From: Gymnopilus junonius
Lineage: Eukaryota; Basidiomycota; Agaricomycetes; Agaricales; Galerinaceae
Direction of reading: 5' to 3'
Assembly (NCBI GenBank): GCA_015501075.1
Contig: JADNYJ010000446.1
Span: forward strand, 1 to 25,718
DNA length: 25,718 nucleotides
Below are positions 1 to 10,232 of this stretch, one piece after another. The position numbers and the translations under genes were made by a program. Numbering within the stretch: the first letter of the stretch is position 1; every line of letters begins with the position of its first letter. The notes beneath the pieces were generated by a model, which was given only the letters and a program-made list of their open reading frames with translations, did not search any database and had not been told where the DNA came from.

Positions 1-540
1 AAAACACGCTGAACGGACAACAGAATTATTCCATCGCTTATATTCCAACCTTTCCTCCGATAACGCAACATGAAGTCTGTCAGCAATCTCGCGGTGAAGA
101 AGAATAACTCAGCCACTCGCGGTGTATTTCTTTTTTGGGCGCAGCCTTCAATCCCGCCTAATTCCTCCTCAACTCGGATCCTCTCCAGGCCGTATCATTT
201 ACGCCCAGTAATGTGTCTTTCTATTATTTCCTAGTTCTATCCAAGCCACCCACAAGAACCGCAATCATAATCGAAAGCTGCAAGAGTCAAATTCCAAATT
301 TAGAAGCCAGATACACATACTTCCGCCGCAGTAGCAAGGTCCATGTCAGCCAGGTGATCATGCCAAGAAAGCAGCTTCTTTGTTCTTCGTTTTGCCGGAA
401 ATGCTGAACTATCTTTTACCTAGCGAGGCCTTGCCGCCTTTGTATCGAGTCTCCCGAAGAGGCTGTTGTCGAGTCTGAAAACGGTCCAAAAACGCGTTTG
501 GCTGAGCAACAAACACGTACAAATATCACACTTTTCAATC
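1..540. other. No supported gene at window start
   Basis: Only short open frames lacking family features are seen on both strands. The stretch may hold the lost 5' part or promoter of the HNH pseudogene, but nothing here shows it directly. Confidence 0.4.
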
Positions 541-1393
541 CCCACTCCAAGTCTCTGCTCCCTCATCACGGCCGTGACTGCTCGCCCTGAAATCCAAGTC
601 TATGCGGAATCTCCTCTCGTCGTGGAGCTTGACGGCGACCTCAACCTTGATGCAGGCAATTGGCAGTAGGTCCAGTGCCTCGCGAGCGCCTCGAAGTGCT
701 CCGGTTCTCATCCAAGCCGTACAAGTGGATCCGCTACGGAATCGGAGTCATCGTTGGAGCAGAGGGGGTCATTTCGTCCAGCACCGACTCGCTTGATAAC
801 GTGGATTACAGCGCTGGCCTCCCAACCAATTCTGCCGTTTTATACTATCACAGCAGCGATGAAGAGAAGCAAAGAATAACATGGCGCGCACAAATCTCAC
901 TTCTAGTGTTGCCACCATTCGGAGGGCTCAATTTCGCTCCGGCATTGCAAAGCGGGATGGTCACGAATGTGTTTGTTAGGGTTACGAGCGGTGTTCTGCG
1001 ACGCCGTGCACCTCCTGACCCACAGCAAAGGCGGTACGGTATGTCACTCTTACTCTCATTCTATCATCACTCACCATCACAATAGCGGCAGTACATTTCG
1101 ACATACACTCAGCGTCGTAGTAGAGACCCTGCCGGTGGTGACCTTGTACAGGACATCGACAGCATCCGCCACGGCCTCTTTTTGAACAAGTTCACTCACC
1201 TCGCGGTGGGTGAACACATTGCGTTCTTACCAGTACGTTCCGCTTGTATGATTCCTGACCGATGTCTGATCTCGTTCATAAGTAGACATCGAACTTTGCT
1301 ATGAATACGTCTGACGTCGACCCCACTGCACCACCAGAAGAAAAAGATGTACGGCACATCTCTTCGAGTACAGGCTACGTTGAGAAACGCTAA
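541..1393 (+). pseudogene. HNH_2-type endonuclease gene, frame-broken
   Basis: Pieces of one protein appear in order but in different frames. They are a leader containing ITAVTARPEIQVYAESPLVV (about 569-628), a block around KPYKWIRYGIGVIVGAEG (from about 714), then RDGHEC followed after a frame change by GLRAVFCDAVHLLTHSKG (about 940-1038). After a probable intron (1039-1091, or ending at 1085) comes SRDPAGGDLVQDIDSIRHGL with FLNKFTH, then an intron at 1233-1285 and the tail NFAMNTSDVDPTAPPEEK, stopping at 1391-1393. The DAVH...HSKG...NGLFLNK-like layout is the signature of the HNH_2 domain (PF13391) common in Agaricomycete proteins, where it is a predicted metal-dependent nuclease. Breaks are seen near 669 (stop after GNWQ), 860-885 (frame change plus missing residues) and 975 (one base short). 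No clear ATG start is seen. Several breaks not confined to mononucleotide runs suggest real decay. I am fairly sure of the family and less sure of the 5' end. Confidence 0.6.
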
Positions 1394-1714
1394 GGAAAAA
1401 GGGGTGGCGGCGGAGTAGAGGGGTATGGAGGAGAAAGTTAACAGTTGGAACATGCAAGTGATCCGTTAGCAGGCGTCCAATATTACTAGTGTACGAGTTA
1501 TTTTCCGACCATGAATCTATCTCGAGATTTGAGTTAAACAATGACTGAGGACATTAGATTAGATTAGAATGCGTCTGTGCGCACGGGCCTTGTGGGAAGC
1601 GACCGGTCATGTGAGCGGGAGTAACCGACGGACAGTTTGCGGACTCAACAAACTCTTTCTCGCCCTCATTCCAACTGTCGCAGCCGTCGTCCCCGCCTCC
1701 GTCCTCCTCAAACA

Positions 1715-3585
1715 ATGAGCAAGAAACTGAACAAGCCGCAAAAGGAGTACCGTCAATACGACATTGGCGACTCTGTTCTCGGAAAAGTGCGCGGATATCC
1801 CCCTTGGCCTGGCGTCGTAAGTCGTTTCCGTCGCGTCTTGCCTATATCCAAAATCTCCGAGTAAAATCGTCCTTCTTTTGCCTTTTTCTGAATCTTTTCG
1901 TCTTTTTCATAGATCGTTGACCCTGCCGATGCTCCTCCTCTCGTGTTGAACGAGCAGCCTCCCGGCAAAAAGACGACATTCTACTGTGTCCTGTTCTTCC
2001 CGATGGGCGACTAGTGCGCTTCTTTCTTGCTTATGAGTTGTATCTTTCTGACTCAGTTGACATCTGCTAGTGCTTGGCTACATGCCAAAGACCTCTCGAG
2101 TCTTAAACAGCACGAAATCGAGGCCTTCCTCTCCGATGAGACAAAGAAACGCAACGGCGACCTTCGCGAGGGGTACCGTATCGCTCTCGATCCACAGCCT
2201 TGGATGACAAATCGTGCTGAGGCAGTGCATGCTGCGCAGGAGGCTGCAGAGCAAGTTGACCAGCTCGAGAGCGAAAATGAGGGTGACGAGGACGGCGAAG
2301 GCAGAAGAAAACCAAGAAGCGAAAACGTGAAGACGAACCAGGCAAGAAGAAGACCACAAAGCCGAAGAAGAGCTCTGCGGAACCAGCTTCTAGGAAAAAA
2401 TCCACATCCGCCGCTGGCAGGACCAAGAAAAACGGGGCAAAATCAAAAACGATGGTGGAATCTGAGGACGAGGGTGACGCTGCAGAGGCTGAGGACGAAG
2501 ATGATGCAGGTCCCAGCAGTAAGCGGGCATCTTCTCCACCAACGAAGAAGATCAAGCGCGATAAGGACGAAGATGCCGATGAAGGTAAGCTTTTACGTCT
2601 TTTTGATCCAACCTTCTTCATTTTTTTGCGTTGCAACTTGCCAGCTGGCATGCGTGTATCGCTCTTCTGAGCCTTATCTCCCTTATCTGCACATTTTTCA
2701 TCGATTTTGACACTTTTCCCAGTAAAGTCCGACGATCCTCAATCTCTAAAGGTCCGCGATTGGCGCCATAGGCTTCAAAAGACGTTCCTTAGTAACAAGG
2801 CACCGCCGAGGCCAGAGGTATTTGTTCATTTCATCTTTCTCGTATCGTTTGAGCCCAATTTTTTCTTTTTAGGCAATGGCCGAAGTCGACCAACTATTTA
2901 CGACTGTAGAAACATACGGTGAAATGACAATTGAACAGCTCCAGGTATATATCATTCCCTCGTCCCTTTCCGCCACCCAATTGCACAAATAACAATTTTC
3001 TTCTCATTTTCCCCATTTTTCCTGCGTCATTCGTCATTTCCTACATCACTCACCTTTTTCTCCAGTTCTCCAAAATCGGCAAGGTGATGCGGCATATAGC
3101 TGCGCTAGGAGACGACAAGATGCCCCCACGCGACGACGATTTCCACTTCCGCACCCGAGCCAAGTCCCTAGTCGACAAGTGGCATCAAATCCTCAACGCC
3201 AACAAGGCCGCGCCAGGGTCCCCCACGTCTCCCTTGGTCGGCATTATCACGTTCGATACTACTAATGGGAAACCAGCGCCGACAACAGTGGTTGCTGCTG
3301 TTCCTCCTGTGCCTGCGAGTGCGAGTGTGGATACGGAGGAGGTTACGAATGCGACGAAGAATATCGATTTGAATGGCAAAGGTGTGTTTTTTTGATATCT
3401 TGCCTTGTAAACAAACTTTTTATTGATGAGCCATTTATTGTTATATTACAGCCGACACTCTTGCTCCTGAAGCTCCTGAAGTTCCAGATGCCACCGCCGC
3501 CGCCTCTATCGCAGATGGCGACCAAGACGCACCAGCCGAGGCGGACACATCCCTCCTCGCGGACGTGACGATGACAGAGGCATGA
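1715..3585 (+). CDS. PWWP-domain protein with C-terminal TFIIS-N/IBD-like domain
   Basis: Seven exons: 1715-1816, 1913-2013, 2071-2584, 2723-2817, 2873-2944, 3066-3381 and 3452-3585. The N-terminus holds a PWWP domain: YDIGDSVLGKVRGYPPWPGV at residues 15-34, then YCVLFFPMGDYAWL across intron 2. In this family the PWWP domain binds methylated histone tails and DNA. A long acidic/basic linker rich in K, E, D and S follows. The C-terminal helical domain starts at SLKVRDWRHRLQKTFL and continues through VDQLFTTVETY and FSKIGKVMRHIAALGDDKMP. This is the TFIIS N-terminal/LEDGF integrase-binding-domain (IBD) type, which docks chromatin and transcription partners. A nuclear chromatin-reader role is inferred. 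Intron 2 has a GTGCGC donor. In exon 3 the reading frame changes between about 2298 and 2311; adding one base would give about 444 residues. The ATG at 1715 is chosen because it directly precedes the PWWP core; no earlier in-frame ATG is seen. Confidence 0.85.
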
Positions 3586-3601
3586 TTTGAGGGCGGCCCG
3601 A

Positions 3602-3623
3602 CCCACCCATCCACCCACCCATC
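3602..3623. repeat. Short CCCACCCAT-type tandem repeat in the 3' UTR
   Basis: Three imperfect repeats of a CCACCCAT-like unit begin 17 nt after the PWWP stop codon. It is a simple-sequence tract with no evident function. Confidence 0.6.
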
Positions 3624-5139
3624 TATGCCGTTCCGCCATGCACCTTCAATCGTTGTCTGTCAACTCTTACTGCGGATCTCGCCACGTCACAAAAAGATGT
3701 TATTTTTTTTCCTTTAATTACTCCGGGACGTTGTTTGCCGCTTTCCCGGTGAATGGTCACTTTTTTTTGCTCAACTCTCATTCAACCTCGACCTCGACCT
3801 TCAACATTGCATGCGTTGCGTCTGTGTTTGCATTTGTGGCGTTTCAGCTGCGCGCGATAGGAAGGTTCAAGATTCAGAATTCAGCGCCTTCGGAGGTCTC
3901 GATGATGGGTGATGACGATGACAGGAAATGATGCTTTATTGAGCTTTGATTTTCTTCTTTCTTTCTTTTTTCCTTTTTTGTTGTCCAGTAATTATACACT
4001 ATCCTCTTCGATCATCAAGAACTCTTCTCACACCTTGTTACTCTTCTCCTCTGCTTGTTCTTGTATCATCATGATCGTCGCTTATCCACCTGCACGGTGT
4101 AATTGATGACGTCAGATCGATTATTCTCGCTTTATTCCCTGTATCCATTTCTGCCTTCATTTCTTCCTTCCTTTCAACCCCTTCTTCTTCTTCTTTTTTG
4201 TATGTTCTCCTCTTTGTGAAAAGGCGATAAGGTCCCCCGTGCTAAAGCTGAAGGCGCTCTGATTATCAGTACATACTCTACCTCCTCCCTCCCCTGACGT
4301 CGTCGACTCGAGCTATGTAGTAAATTCGTCCATCCATTCCCTCATGTAGCGCTCTCTTCCTCTTTTTTTCGAAATTGTTTGCTCTCATTTCTAATTTCTC
4401 GCGGTATCGGGGGCTTCATGATCAGAATTCAGGGCTTTCTGTTCAGATTCGTTGCGTCAAGCAGCCTGAGAATTCTATCTGTCTGTAGTGCGCGCGTATG
4501 TTTTAAATTAGGTTTCTAGTGTTTGTTTTGCTGGGGAGACGGCGAGAAGGTAGGGTCCCTTTGAAGATACTAGAAGTGCCTGAGGCGGCAGTGAGGCCCT
4601 GTCAGTCAGTCAGTTTACGGTTGGCCGTTTGACTCAATGTGATAGTAAAAAGGAATTCGCGTTTCAAGGGTTCGAACTTGGAGGCTTTTGGGCTGAACTG
4701 TTGACGCACGCCCATGATGACGTTGTTTGCTATGCATTGCTAACGCTCGCCGATTGGCTGATCGTCCTTGAACCACGAACGATGAATATGAACATTGACG
4801 TGTCTTTTTCGATCAACTGTACCTAGTACGTTTCATCTCGGCTGACTGCAGGGTACCAGCCAAGGGTCCTTCAAGGAGGGTCCTTCCTACAATTTCCGAG
4901 TTCCAATTGTCCAAAGGTCTAGCCTTCCACGCGTCGACTTCACCTTTTCTCGAATCTTGATCGTGTTTTTGGACGTTCCCTTGTTCTTGTCAGATTTAGA
5001 CTTTGACTTTGATTTTTTCTGTCCATTCATCATCATCTTGACGTCGCACACACGCGACGACAACGAGTTCGAGCCTCCTATCAGCCTCTATCCGCACGTA
5101 ATTAGCTCCTCCCCAGTCCAATCTCGTCTCGTAAACGGC
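3624..5139. other. Gene-poor spacer downstream of the PWWP gene
   Basis: Pyrimidine-rich low-complexity DNA without a supported gene. Short open frames here lack family features. A small direct repeat of gggtcctt lies at about 4865-4886. The part nearest the PWWP stop is presumably its 3' UTR. The open frame leading into the IBD relic runs from about 4957, but its first part (phenylalanine- and aspartate-rich) is not recognisable. Confidence 0.5.
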
Positions 5140-5740
5140 AGCACTTCTCCTCAGAACTCAGAACACCCTGAATACTTGAAGCTCCGGGAATGGCAGTACC
5201 GAATCCAGAGAACGTTCTTAGCCTTAGGACTTGTACCCGCTTACTGCCTTGGTACGTTCCACTTGTCACTTTTCACGAGGTTCTACTTGATTAATAACGA
5301 ACGGCAGTGCTGACACTCTCATAATCAGAACGTGTCCGGCGCCCGCTGTGGACGATAAGGCTCGACGTGCTGGACGCATTGTGATGGGATGAACCCATGT
5401 AGGATGGGAAGCTGAGGGTACGCACCATCCTCATTGAGTATTGATCGTTCACTTGGCCTGCGACGAGAGCAACGGTGCTTAGAGCTGGTACACACGGCGT
5501 GTCAAATCTGTTATGGAACGTTGGATTTACTTTCTTTGCCTCGCCTCGCATCACTCTTCCGCATGTTTGATTGTTGGTGCATTGTTTCCTGATATTCCTT
5601 TGCTTTTTCTTTCTGGCTGTAGCTCTCCAAGATCAGGGTCGTGATAAGGATGTATCGTAGGGCGAGCCAGTGACGCCCTATGGATGAAGAACGACCGTTT
5701 TCATGCGTAAGCCCAAGTCCATTACATGAATACATGGGTC
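5140..5740 (+). pseudogene. Decayed IBD-domain copy 1 of a PWWP/LEDGF-like gene
   Basis: The translation HPEYLKLREWQYRIQRTFL (about 5164-5220) matches DPQSLKVRDWRHRLQKTFL of the PWWP gene at 2733-2789: 10 of 19 identical, most others conservative. Next comes a GT-starting intron-like segment, then a degenerate stretch (about 5330-5412) at the place of the VDQLF-TVETY exon. After a CT-rich segment ending in tgtag, LSKIRVVIRMYR (from about 5627) matches FSKIGKVMRHIA of PWWP exon 6. The following DNA around 5690-5735 still resembles the FHFRTRAKS coding stretch. Stops and indels prevent a continuous frame. The same exon order and intron positions imply a genomic duplicate. It may derive from a diverged paralogue and not directly from the neighbour, because the identity is moderate. 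Confidence 0.6.
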
Positions 5741-5757
5741 ATGATACCCCAGTTAGG

Positions 5758-6457
5758 AGCCAACTACAGCGCAAGCAGCACAACTCCTTGGCTGATCGGA
5801 GCTAATGTTGCTGCTGGTCCTACAGCGGATACGATGGACGTTGATATTCTGGCAAGGGCGACATGAGTAGATCGGGAATTGTAATCAAAGTACGTTCATT
5901 TCATCTTCATAGCGCTCATAGGGTGTCATTTCATTATAGAGTGGGGCTGTAGGTCGTCAACTGCAGATGTAACGCCTGAAGGCGGAACTTCAACCATCAA
6001 GCATCAACCTCAGTCAGAGAGCCCAATCACATCGCAAGCACCTCGTCGTTGGTGGAAGCTGACGCTGCTGCTGGTCCTTCGGCGGGGTACTATGGGCGTT
6101 GGTGATGAACTGGCGTGGACGACATAAGAGTGGACCGGAGATTGGCATCATAGTATGTTCTTTTTGTTCCCAAGGGTTCTTCATAACGCTCATAGGTTAC
6201 CTTTCATTATACAGTCGGGCTGTAGGATGCAAGCTGCAGGTGCAACGCCTAAGGTGGAACTTCAAGCATCAAGCATCAACTTCAGTTAGAGAGCTCACTT
6301 TGTCGCTGATCAAAGCTAACACCGCTGCTACCAGTTCCTATGGATGCTGTGATGAGCTGGCAGGTTCGGCATGAGAGTAGATCGGAAATCGGAATTAAAG
6401 TACGTTCATTTCTTACTCAAAGGTTCTTCATGACGCTCATAGGTTACCATTCACTGT
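5758..6457 (+). repeat. Three tandem copies of a 257-bp-period unit (T1-T3)
   Basis: The anchor ctgctggtcc occurs at 5811 and 6068, with a diverged form at 6325, each 257 nt apart. Each unit holds GCTGCTG followed by a GATGAGCTGGCA-like stretch, an intron-like segment starting GTACGTTCATTT or GTATGTTC, the shared core cgctcatagg, an end at ATTATAG or similar, then a block around gcaacgcctaaggtggaacttcaa. T3 is cut short at about 6457, where a second IBD relic begins. In T1 the post-intron block is open: TADVTPEGGTSTIKHQPQ. The layout exon-intron-exon suggests the unit was once the C-terminal end of the same gene as the IBD relics. The PWWP gene has a similar gttgctgctgttcct at about 3291. Confidence 0.65.
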
Positions 6458-6885
6458 AGGGAGTGCCAGAAGTCGAGAATGATTCCTTGCGCGCTTAAAT
6501 ATTGTCACTTCTTCACTTTCACGAGGTTTTACATACTGAAACGCGGCGCTAACTCCCTCGTGATCAGGACATGCCCGGTGTCCGCTATGGACGACTCACC
6601 CAACGTGATGGAAACTTATTCCATGTCGGATGGCTGAGGGTACGTCCCATCCTCATGATCAGTCACTTGACCTGCGACAAACGCAACGTTGCTTGGTGCT
6701 GGTGCACGCGGCATAGCGAATTTATCATTGAATGTCGGATTTACTCTGAGTCTCTGCCTCACCTCACTCTTGCGCGCGTGTTTGGTTGTTGGTTTATTGT
6801 TTCCTGATATCTTTTTCCTTTTCCCTTCGGGTTGTAGCTATCAGACATTGGCTTTATGCTAAGGTGTATCGCAGGGCAAGCCGGT
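6458..6885 (+). pseudogene. Decayed IBD-domain copy 2
   Basis: This repeats copy 1 at an offset of about 1,245 nt. The match runs from the intron segment ttcacgaggtt (5274 and about 6517) through catgcccggtgtccgc, the ggatggctgagggtacg junction, the tgcctcac/tgcctcgc stretch and gtttgattgttggt. A remnant of the exon-4-like start lies at about 6458-6500. The second exon-like piece can be read as PVSAMDDSPNVMETYSMSDG, comparable with MAEVDQLFTTVETYGEMT of the PWWP protein. After a CT-rich segment ending in gttgtag comes LSDIGFMLRCIAGQAG, comparable with FSKIGKVMRHIAALG. Stops interrupt the frame. It is joined directly to another copy of the 257-bp unit at about 6886. Confidence 0.55.
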
Positions 6886-7120
6886 ACTACTGCTGCTCGT
6901 CCTTCGACAGAGTATGACGGACGTTGATGATCTGGAAAGGTCGACATGGGAGTAAATCGGAAATTGGAATCAGAGTGCGTTCATTTCTCCTCAATGCTCC
7001 TTCATCCCGCTCATAGGCTATCAATCATTATAGGGTGCGACTACAAGTCGCGAGCTGCACATGCAACGCCTGAAAGTCGAAACTCAAGCGTTAGGCGTCA
7101 AGTATGAATACAGATTGAGC
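6886..7120 (+). repeat. Fourth copy of the T unit (T4)
   Basis: Shares with T1-T3 the order ctgctcgtcc, tatgacggacgttgatgat, agtaaatcggaaattgg, gtgcgttcatttct, cgctcatagg, an ATTATAG end, and gcaacgcctgaaagtcgaaactcaag. Its place directly after IBD copy 2 repeats the IBD-then-T order of copy 1. Confidence 0.6.
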
Positions 7121-7189
7121 TCATTCATCTAGCCCGCGCGTTGGCGTTTCTTCACTTCGTGTCATCTGGAGGACTGAGCGTGTCTACCT

Positions 7190-8300
7190 CGTTGGAGCAG
7201 GGCGCTCTGAGGCATGCTTCTTGTGCGTTGTGGAACGGTGAGCTTTGTTATTTGACCATCATCTCCATGGGCTGCTAGTTTGCTCATATACTGAAACTTT
7301 TTCTAGACAACTCAATCATCTAATTATATTGCTTCATCGCCAAGTTTTGTTCATGTACATCTTAAGGACGTCGCCTTACTACGTATGATCTCGAATTATC
7401 TTTTTAATATGTCGGCTTATTTCTGGACGTGTGCCCTTCAGCGTGGTGCCATCGCTGATCGAGGCTTTGAATAAATTACCGATGCTTACCTCGAATTCAT
7501 AATTCGATGCTCTATTCCAAGTGTTCATCCTCCAAGCTCATGACTATTATATATGCCTATACTTTTCATTGACAGTGAGGGTCTTCCGAGAACTCTATCG
7601 TGAGAGTAATCATTTCTGGACGGGTATTTCATGTGGTCAGCGGTGGAAGTCATTGAGGCTATACGAAGACACTGATCACAGGCTAACTATAGCGCAAGTA
7701 ACTACCTCTATTGCTAGTGGAGCCGGCGTAATTGCTGTCTCCGTATTTGGTGCACTGGAAATTATTAATTTTGCAGGTGCTACCGAGGAGTTAAAGTCGA
7801 ACGTCGAATACCAGTGGTCATGGTAAGTTCGCTTTTCTCATGTCATGTTCATAGCGCTTGTAAAATTACGGCTGAAGACGACGTCTCAAATTCCAACACG
7901 AACTATGAACTTTGTTCTCTATATAATATACTGCGACTTATTTCGACCCGTCTTTACTTGTGAATATGTTCTTGAAACGGTGAGGTTTTCATTCAACTAT
8001 TCATCTTCACAGTTCCTTGTTTATTTACTTACAGAAATTTCCCCTAGATCGCTTATTTATTGGCAGTCATTGGATTTAAGGTAGTCTAAGTATACTCTAA
8101 AATGCCAAGACCTCGTTCTTTACTTATTGCTTCAACTTAATATTCCCAATATATCTGTGCGTCCATTATGCTATGGTATTTGTAATTTTAAATGCACGAT
8201 CCAGTTATTGGTACTCATCTAAGCCTCGATAATGGTCCAAAGTGAATGGAATTGTGCATGCACTTAACATGTGCACGTCAGTCTGCAGTGGACCGTCGGT
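7190..8300 (+). repeat. Tandem duplication, left arm (B1)
   Basis: Matches the right arm in the same orientation. Examples are the ctttgttatt...catctccatgg segment (7261 versus 8336), catttctgg (about 7611 versus 8604), the gaggtttt...cccctagat block (from about 7981 versus 8950), and cttaacatgtgcac (8263 versus 9233). No intact gene is seen. One weak link to the T units is gctaactatagcgcaagtaac (about 7681), which resembles gccaactacagcgcaagcagc in T1. The core catagcgctt is also shared, so this may be a more diverged part of the same relic array. Confidence 0.55.
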
Positions 8301-9275
8301 GCGTCGTGGCACCTGCGCTTTGTTATTCGACTGTCATCTCCATGGCTGCTAGTTTGTTCACTTACCGAAGTTTCACTTCATTTTTAGCACTCATTGGGCA
8401 CAAATCAATGTAAATATCCTTACAATTTCGTGACGCAGGGCTCATTTTTGATCTGAGCATTCCTCCTACAGATGTATTAAAACGTGTGGAATACCTTTCC
8501 GGGTATTGTCGCTTTTAACAAACATGACGATTACATACGCTCATGTTCCTCATTAACAGTGTTGTACAAATGAAAGTTTTCTTGAGAGGAACATGAAATT
8601 GATCATTTCTGGAAAAAATACTTCATCAATCAATGGTGGAAATAATGAAGGGTATCGCATCGTCCTTGATGACGCTGAGCTTGAATCAATGATAGCCCAA
8701 ATAACTGTGTCTTTTCTAAGAAGCGACCAAGGAATTAATGTTAGTAGTAAGTCTGGCTCTTCATATATTGTGTCCATATCGCTCATAAAGTTGCAGCTGA
8801 AGATGGCGCTTCAAATTTTGAAACGATAGTCAACTCAAACACCATAAACTGGGTCTTGGTTTTAATATGATCTAATATCGCTGCTGGAGTATGACTGTCT
8901 CGTTGGAACTGGTCTTTCTAAGGCACCTTGCAATGTGTTCATGAAACTGTGAGGTTTCCCATTGCACTATTCATCTCCAGTTCCTTATTCATTTACTTAC
9001 CGAGGTTTCCCCTAGATTACATATTTACTGACGATCATTGGGTGTAAGTTTAATTATACTCTAAAGTCGCGAAGTCCTCGTTCTTTATTTGCTTGCTTGA
9101 GCTTAATATTCCTGATATATCTATGCCTCCGTCCATCTTGTCATCGCCTCAGTAATTTAAACACACGATCCAGGTATTGGTATTCATTCAAGCCTGGATA
9201 GGGGGCCGAACTGAAATTGTACTCTACATGTGCTTAACATGTGCACAATAGTATTCAGTGGACCGTCATTGGATA
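8301..9275 (+). repeat. Tandem duplication, right arm (B2)
   Basis: Second copy of the B segment. Offsets to B1 fall from about 1,075 nt at the left end to 970 nt at the right end, so indels separate the copies. Both arms end with cagtggaccgtc (about 8287 and 9257). The longest open frame inside (8593-8829) starts at an ATG but resembles no family I know. Confidence 0.5.
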
Positions 9276-10155
9276 CGAATTTGAAGAAAATACAAACGCT
9301 CACTCCGATTTCGTTTCCGTTTCCTTCTTTTACCACTGTGACTTCCAGTCATTGCTCCACTTACAGTACGTTTTCGTCCTTCGGTCGCCCGACAGTGACG
9401 ATATACGATCATATTATCCATGACAAGGCTGTACAAAACCGAGGTGTTTTCCGAGGACCATCATGCAACGACTGTAGCAATTTGTTGACAAGGTTTTCAT
9501 CCGATGAGTAGTGAAAACAGCATTAGCATTGACATTTACCCTCAGCGACAGGAGGTTAGGTTTCTGGGCTATCTCTTATGATTGAGCCCACCTTCAAATG
9601 AACCTCCGGTTACTTTTCCTGAATCGCGTTCTTCTCGTGTGTTTATATACACAATGTATAATTTAATGATCCTGAATTTGAAAGCTAGCCTTACACTACT
9701 ATAATCCGAAATGCCACGAAGTCGACAGCCAAATGCGAATGAAGGTGAATTTCAAGTAGAACTACTGAAACTCATTAGATGTAATAGCTTTCTGCGTTAA
9801 AGCGCTCCTCATTAGCTTAAAGTAGGATAGATCATCCCGACTCTCGAGGCTTACGCACTTAGGCTTTAGCCTTCAGGTATATTCTCCGAGGATTTTGGTT
9901 AGGCGCTTAGATTAGGTAAATTTGAACCTCGTGAAGAGATCCATTCTTGCTTCAAGAGTCGACTTAAGAGCGATCTTACATCTAGGACTACTGAAAGTGC
10001 TCTATGACGCGTGCTCCTTCTAACTTTACACGTTCTCTGTCTTTTCTGTCGCCTGTAGAAGGTACAGAGTAGCCAGACCTGCCCCAGGTGACTAACGCAT
10101 ATGGTCACTGATGACACGGACAAGCGAGCGCTTGTCTGCCCTGAGCTCAAGCAGG
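9276..10155. other. Spacer with a possible T-unit remnant
   Basis: No supported gene. At about 9710-9770 the stretch gcgaatgaaggtgaatttca resembles the post-intron block of the T units (gcaacgcctaaggtggaac), so one more highly decayed copy is possible. A 29-codon open frame there (from the ATG at 9711) is probably accidental. Confidence 0.3.
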
Positions 10156-10162
10156 TATAAAA
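10156..10162 (+). promoter_or_regulatory. TATA box candidate for the amidohydrolase gene
   Basis: TATAAAA lies 71 nt before the ATG at 10233. A pyrimidine-rich leader (about 10179-10216) between it and the start codon is typical of fungal promoters. This is sequence pattern only. Confidence 0.5.
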
Positions 10163-10232
10163 TGCTCCGGTTCCAGTCGTCGACTTCCCTATCTTACCCC
10201 ACCACCCCTGTCTCAGTCCGGAACTTTCCGCG

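Noticed and set aside
1553..1568. ATTAGATTAGATTAG, like a short telomeric repeat
   Set aside because: Only three units of a five-base motif; it does not match the usual fungal TTAGGG repeat and is too short to matter.
2103..2651. A 182-codon minus-strand open frame across the PWWP gene
   Set aside because: Serine- and phenylalanine-rich composition is the antisense shadow of the acidic, lysine-rich linker encoded on the plus strand.
4669..4677. GGTTCGAAC, resembling a tRNA B box
   Set aside because: No matching A box at the right distance and no acceptor or anticodon stem could be folded around it.
5140..9275. The repeat region as a transposable element
   Set aside because: No reverse transcriptase, transposase, long terminal repeats or clear terminal inverted repeats were seen, while parts of it match exons of the PWWP/IBD gene.
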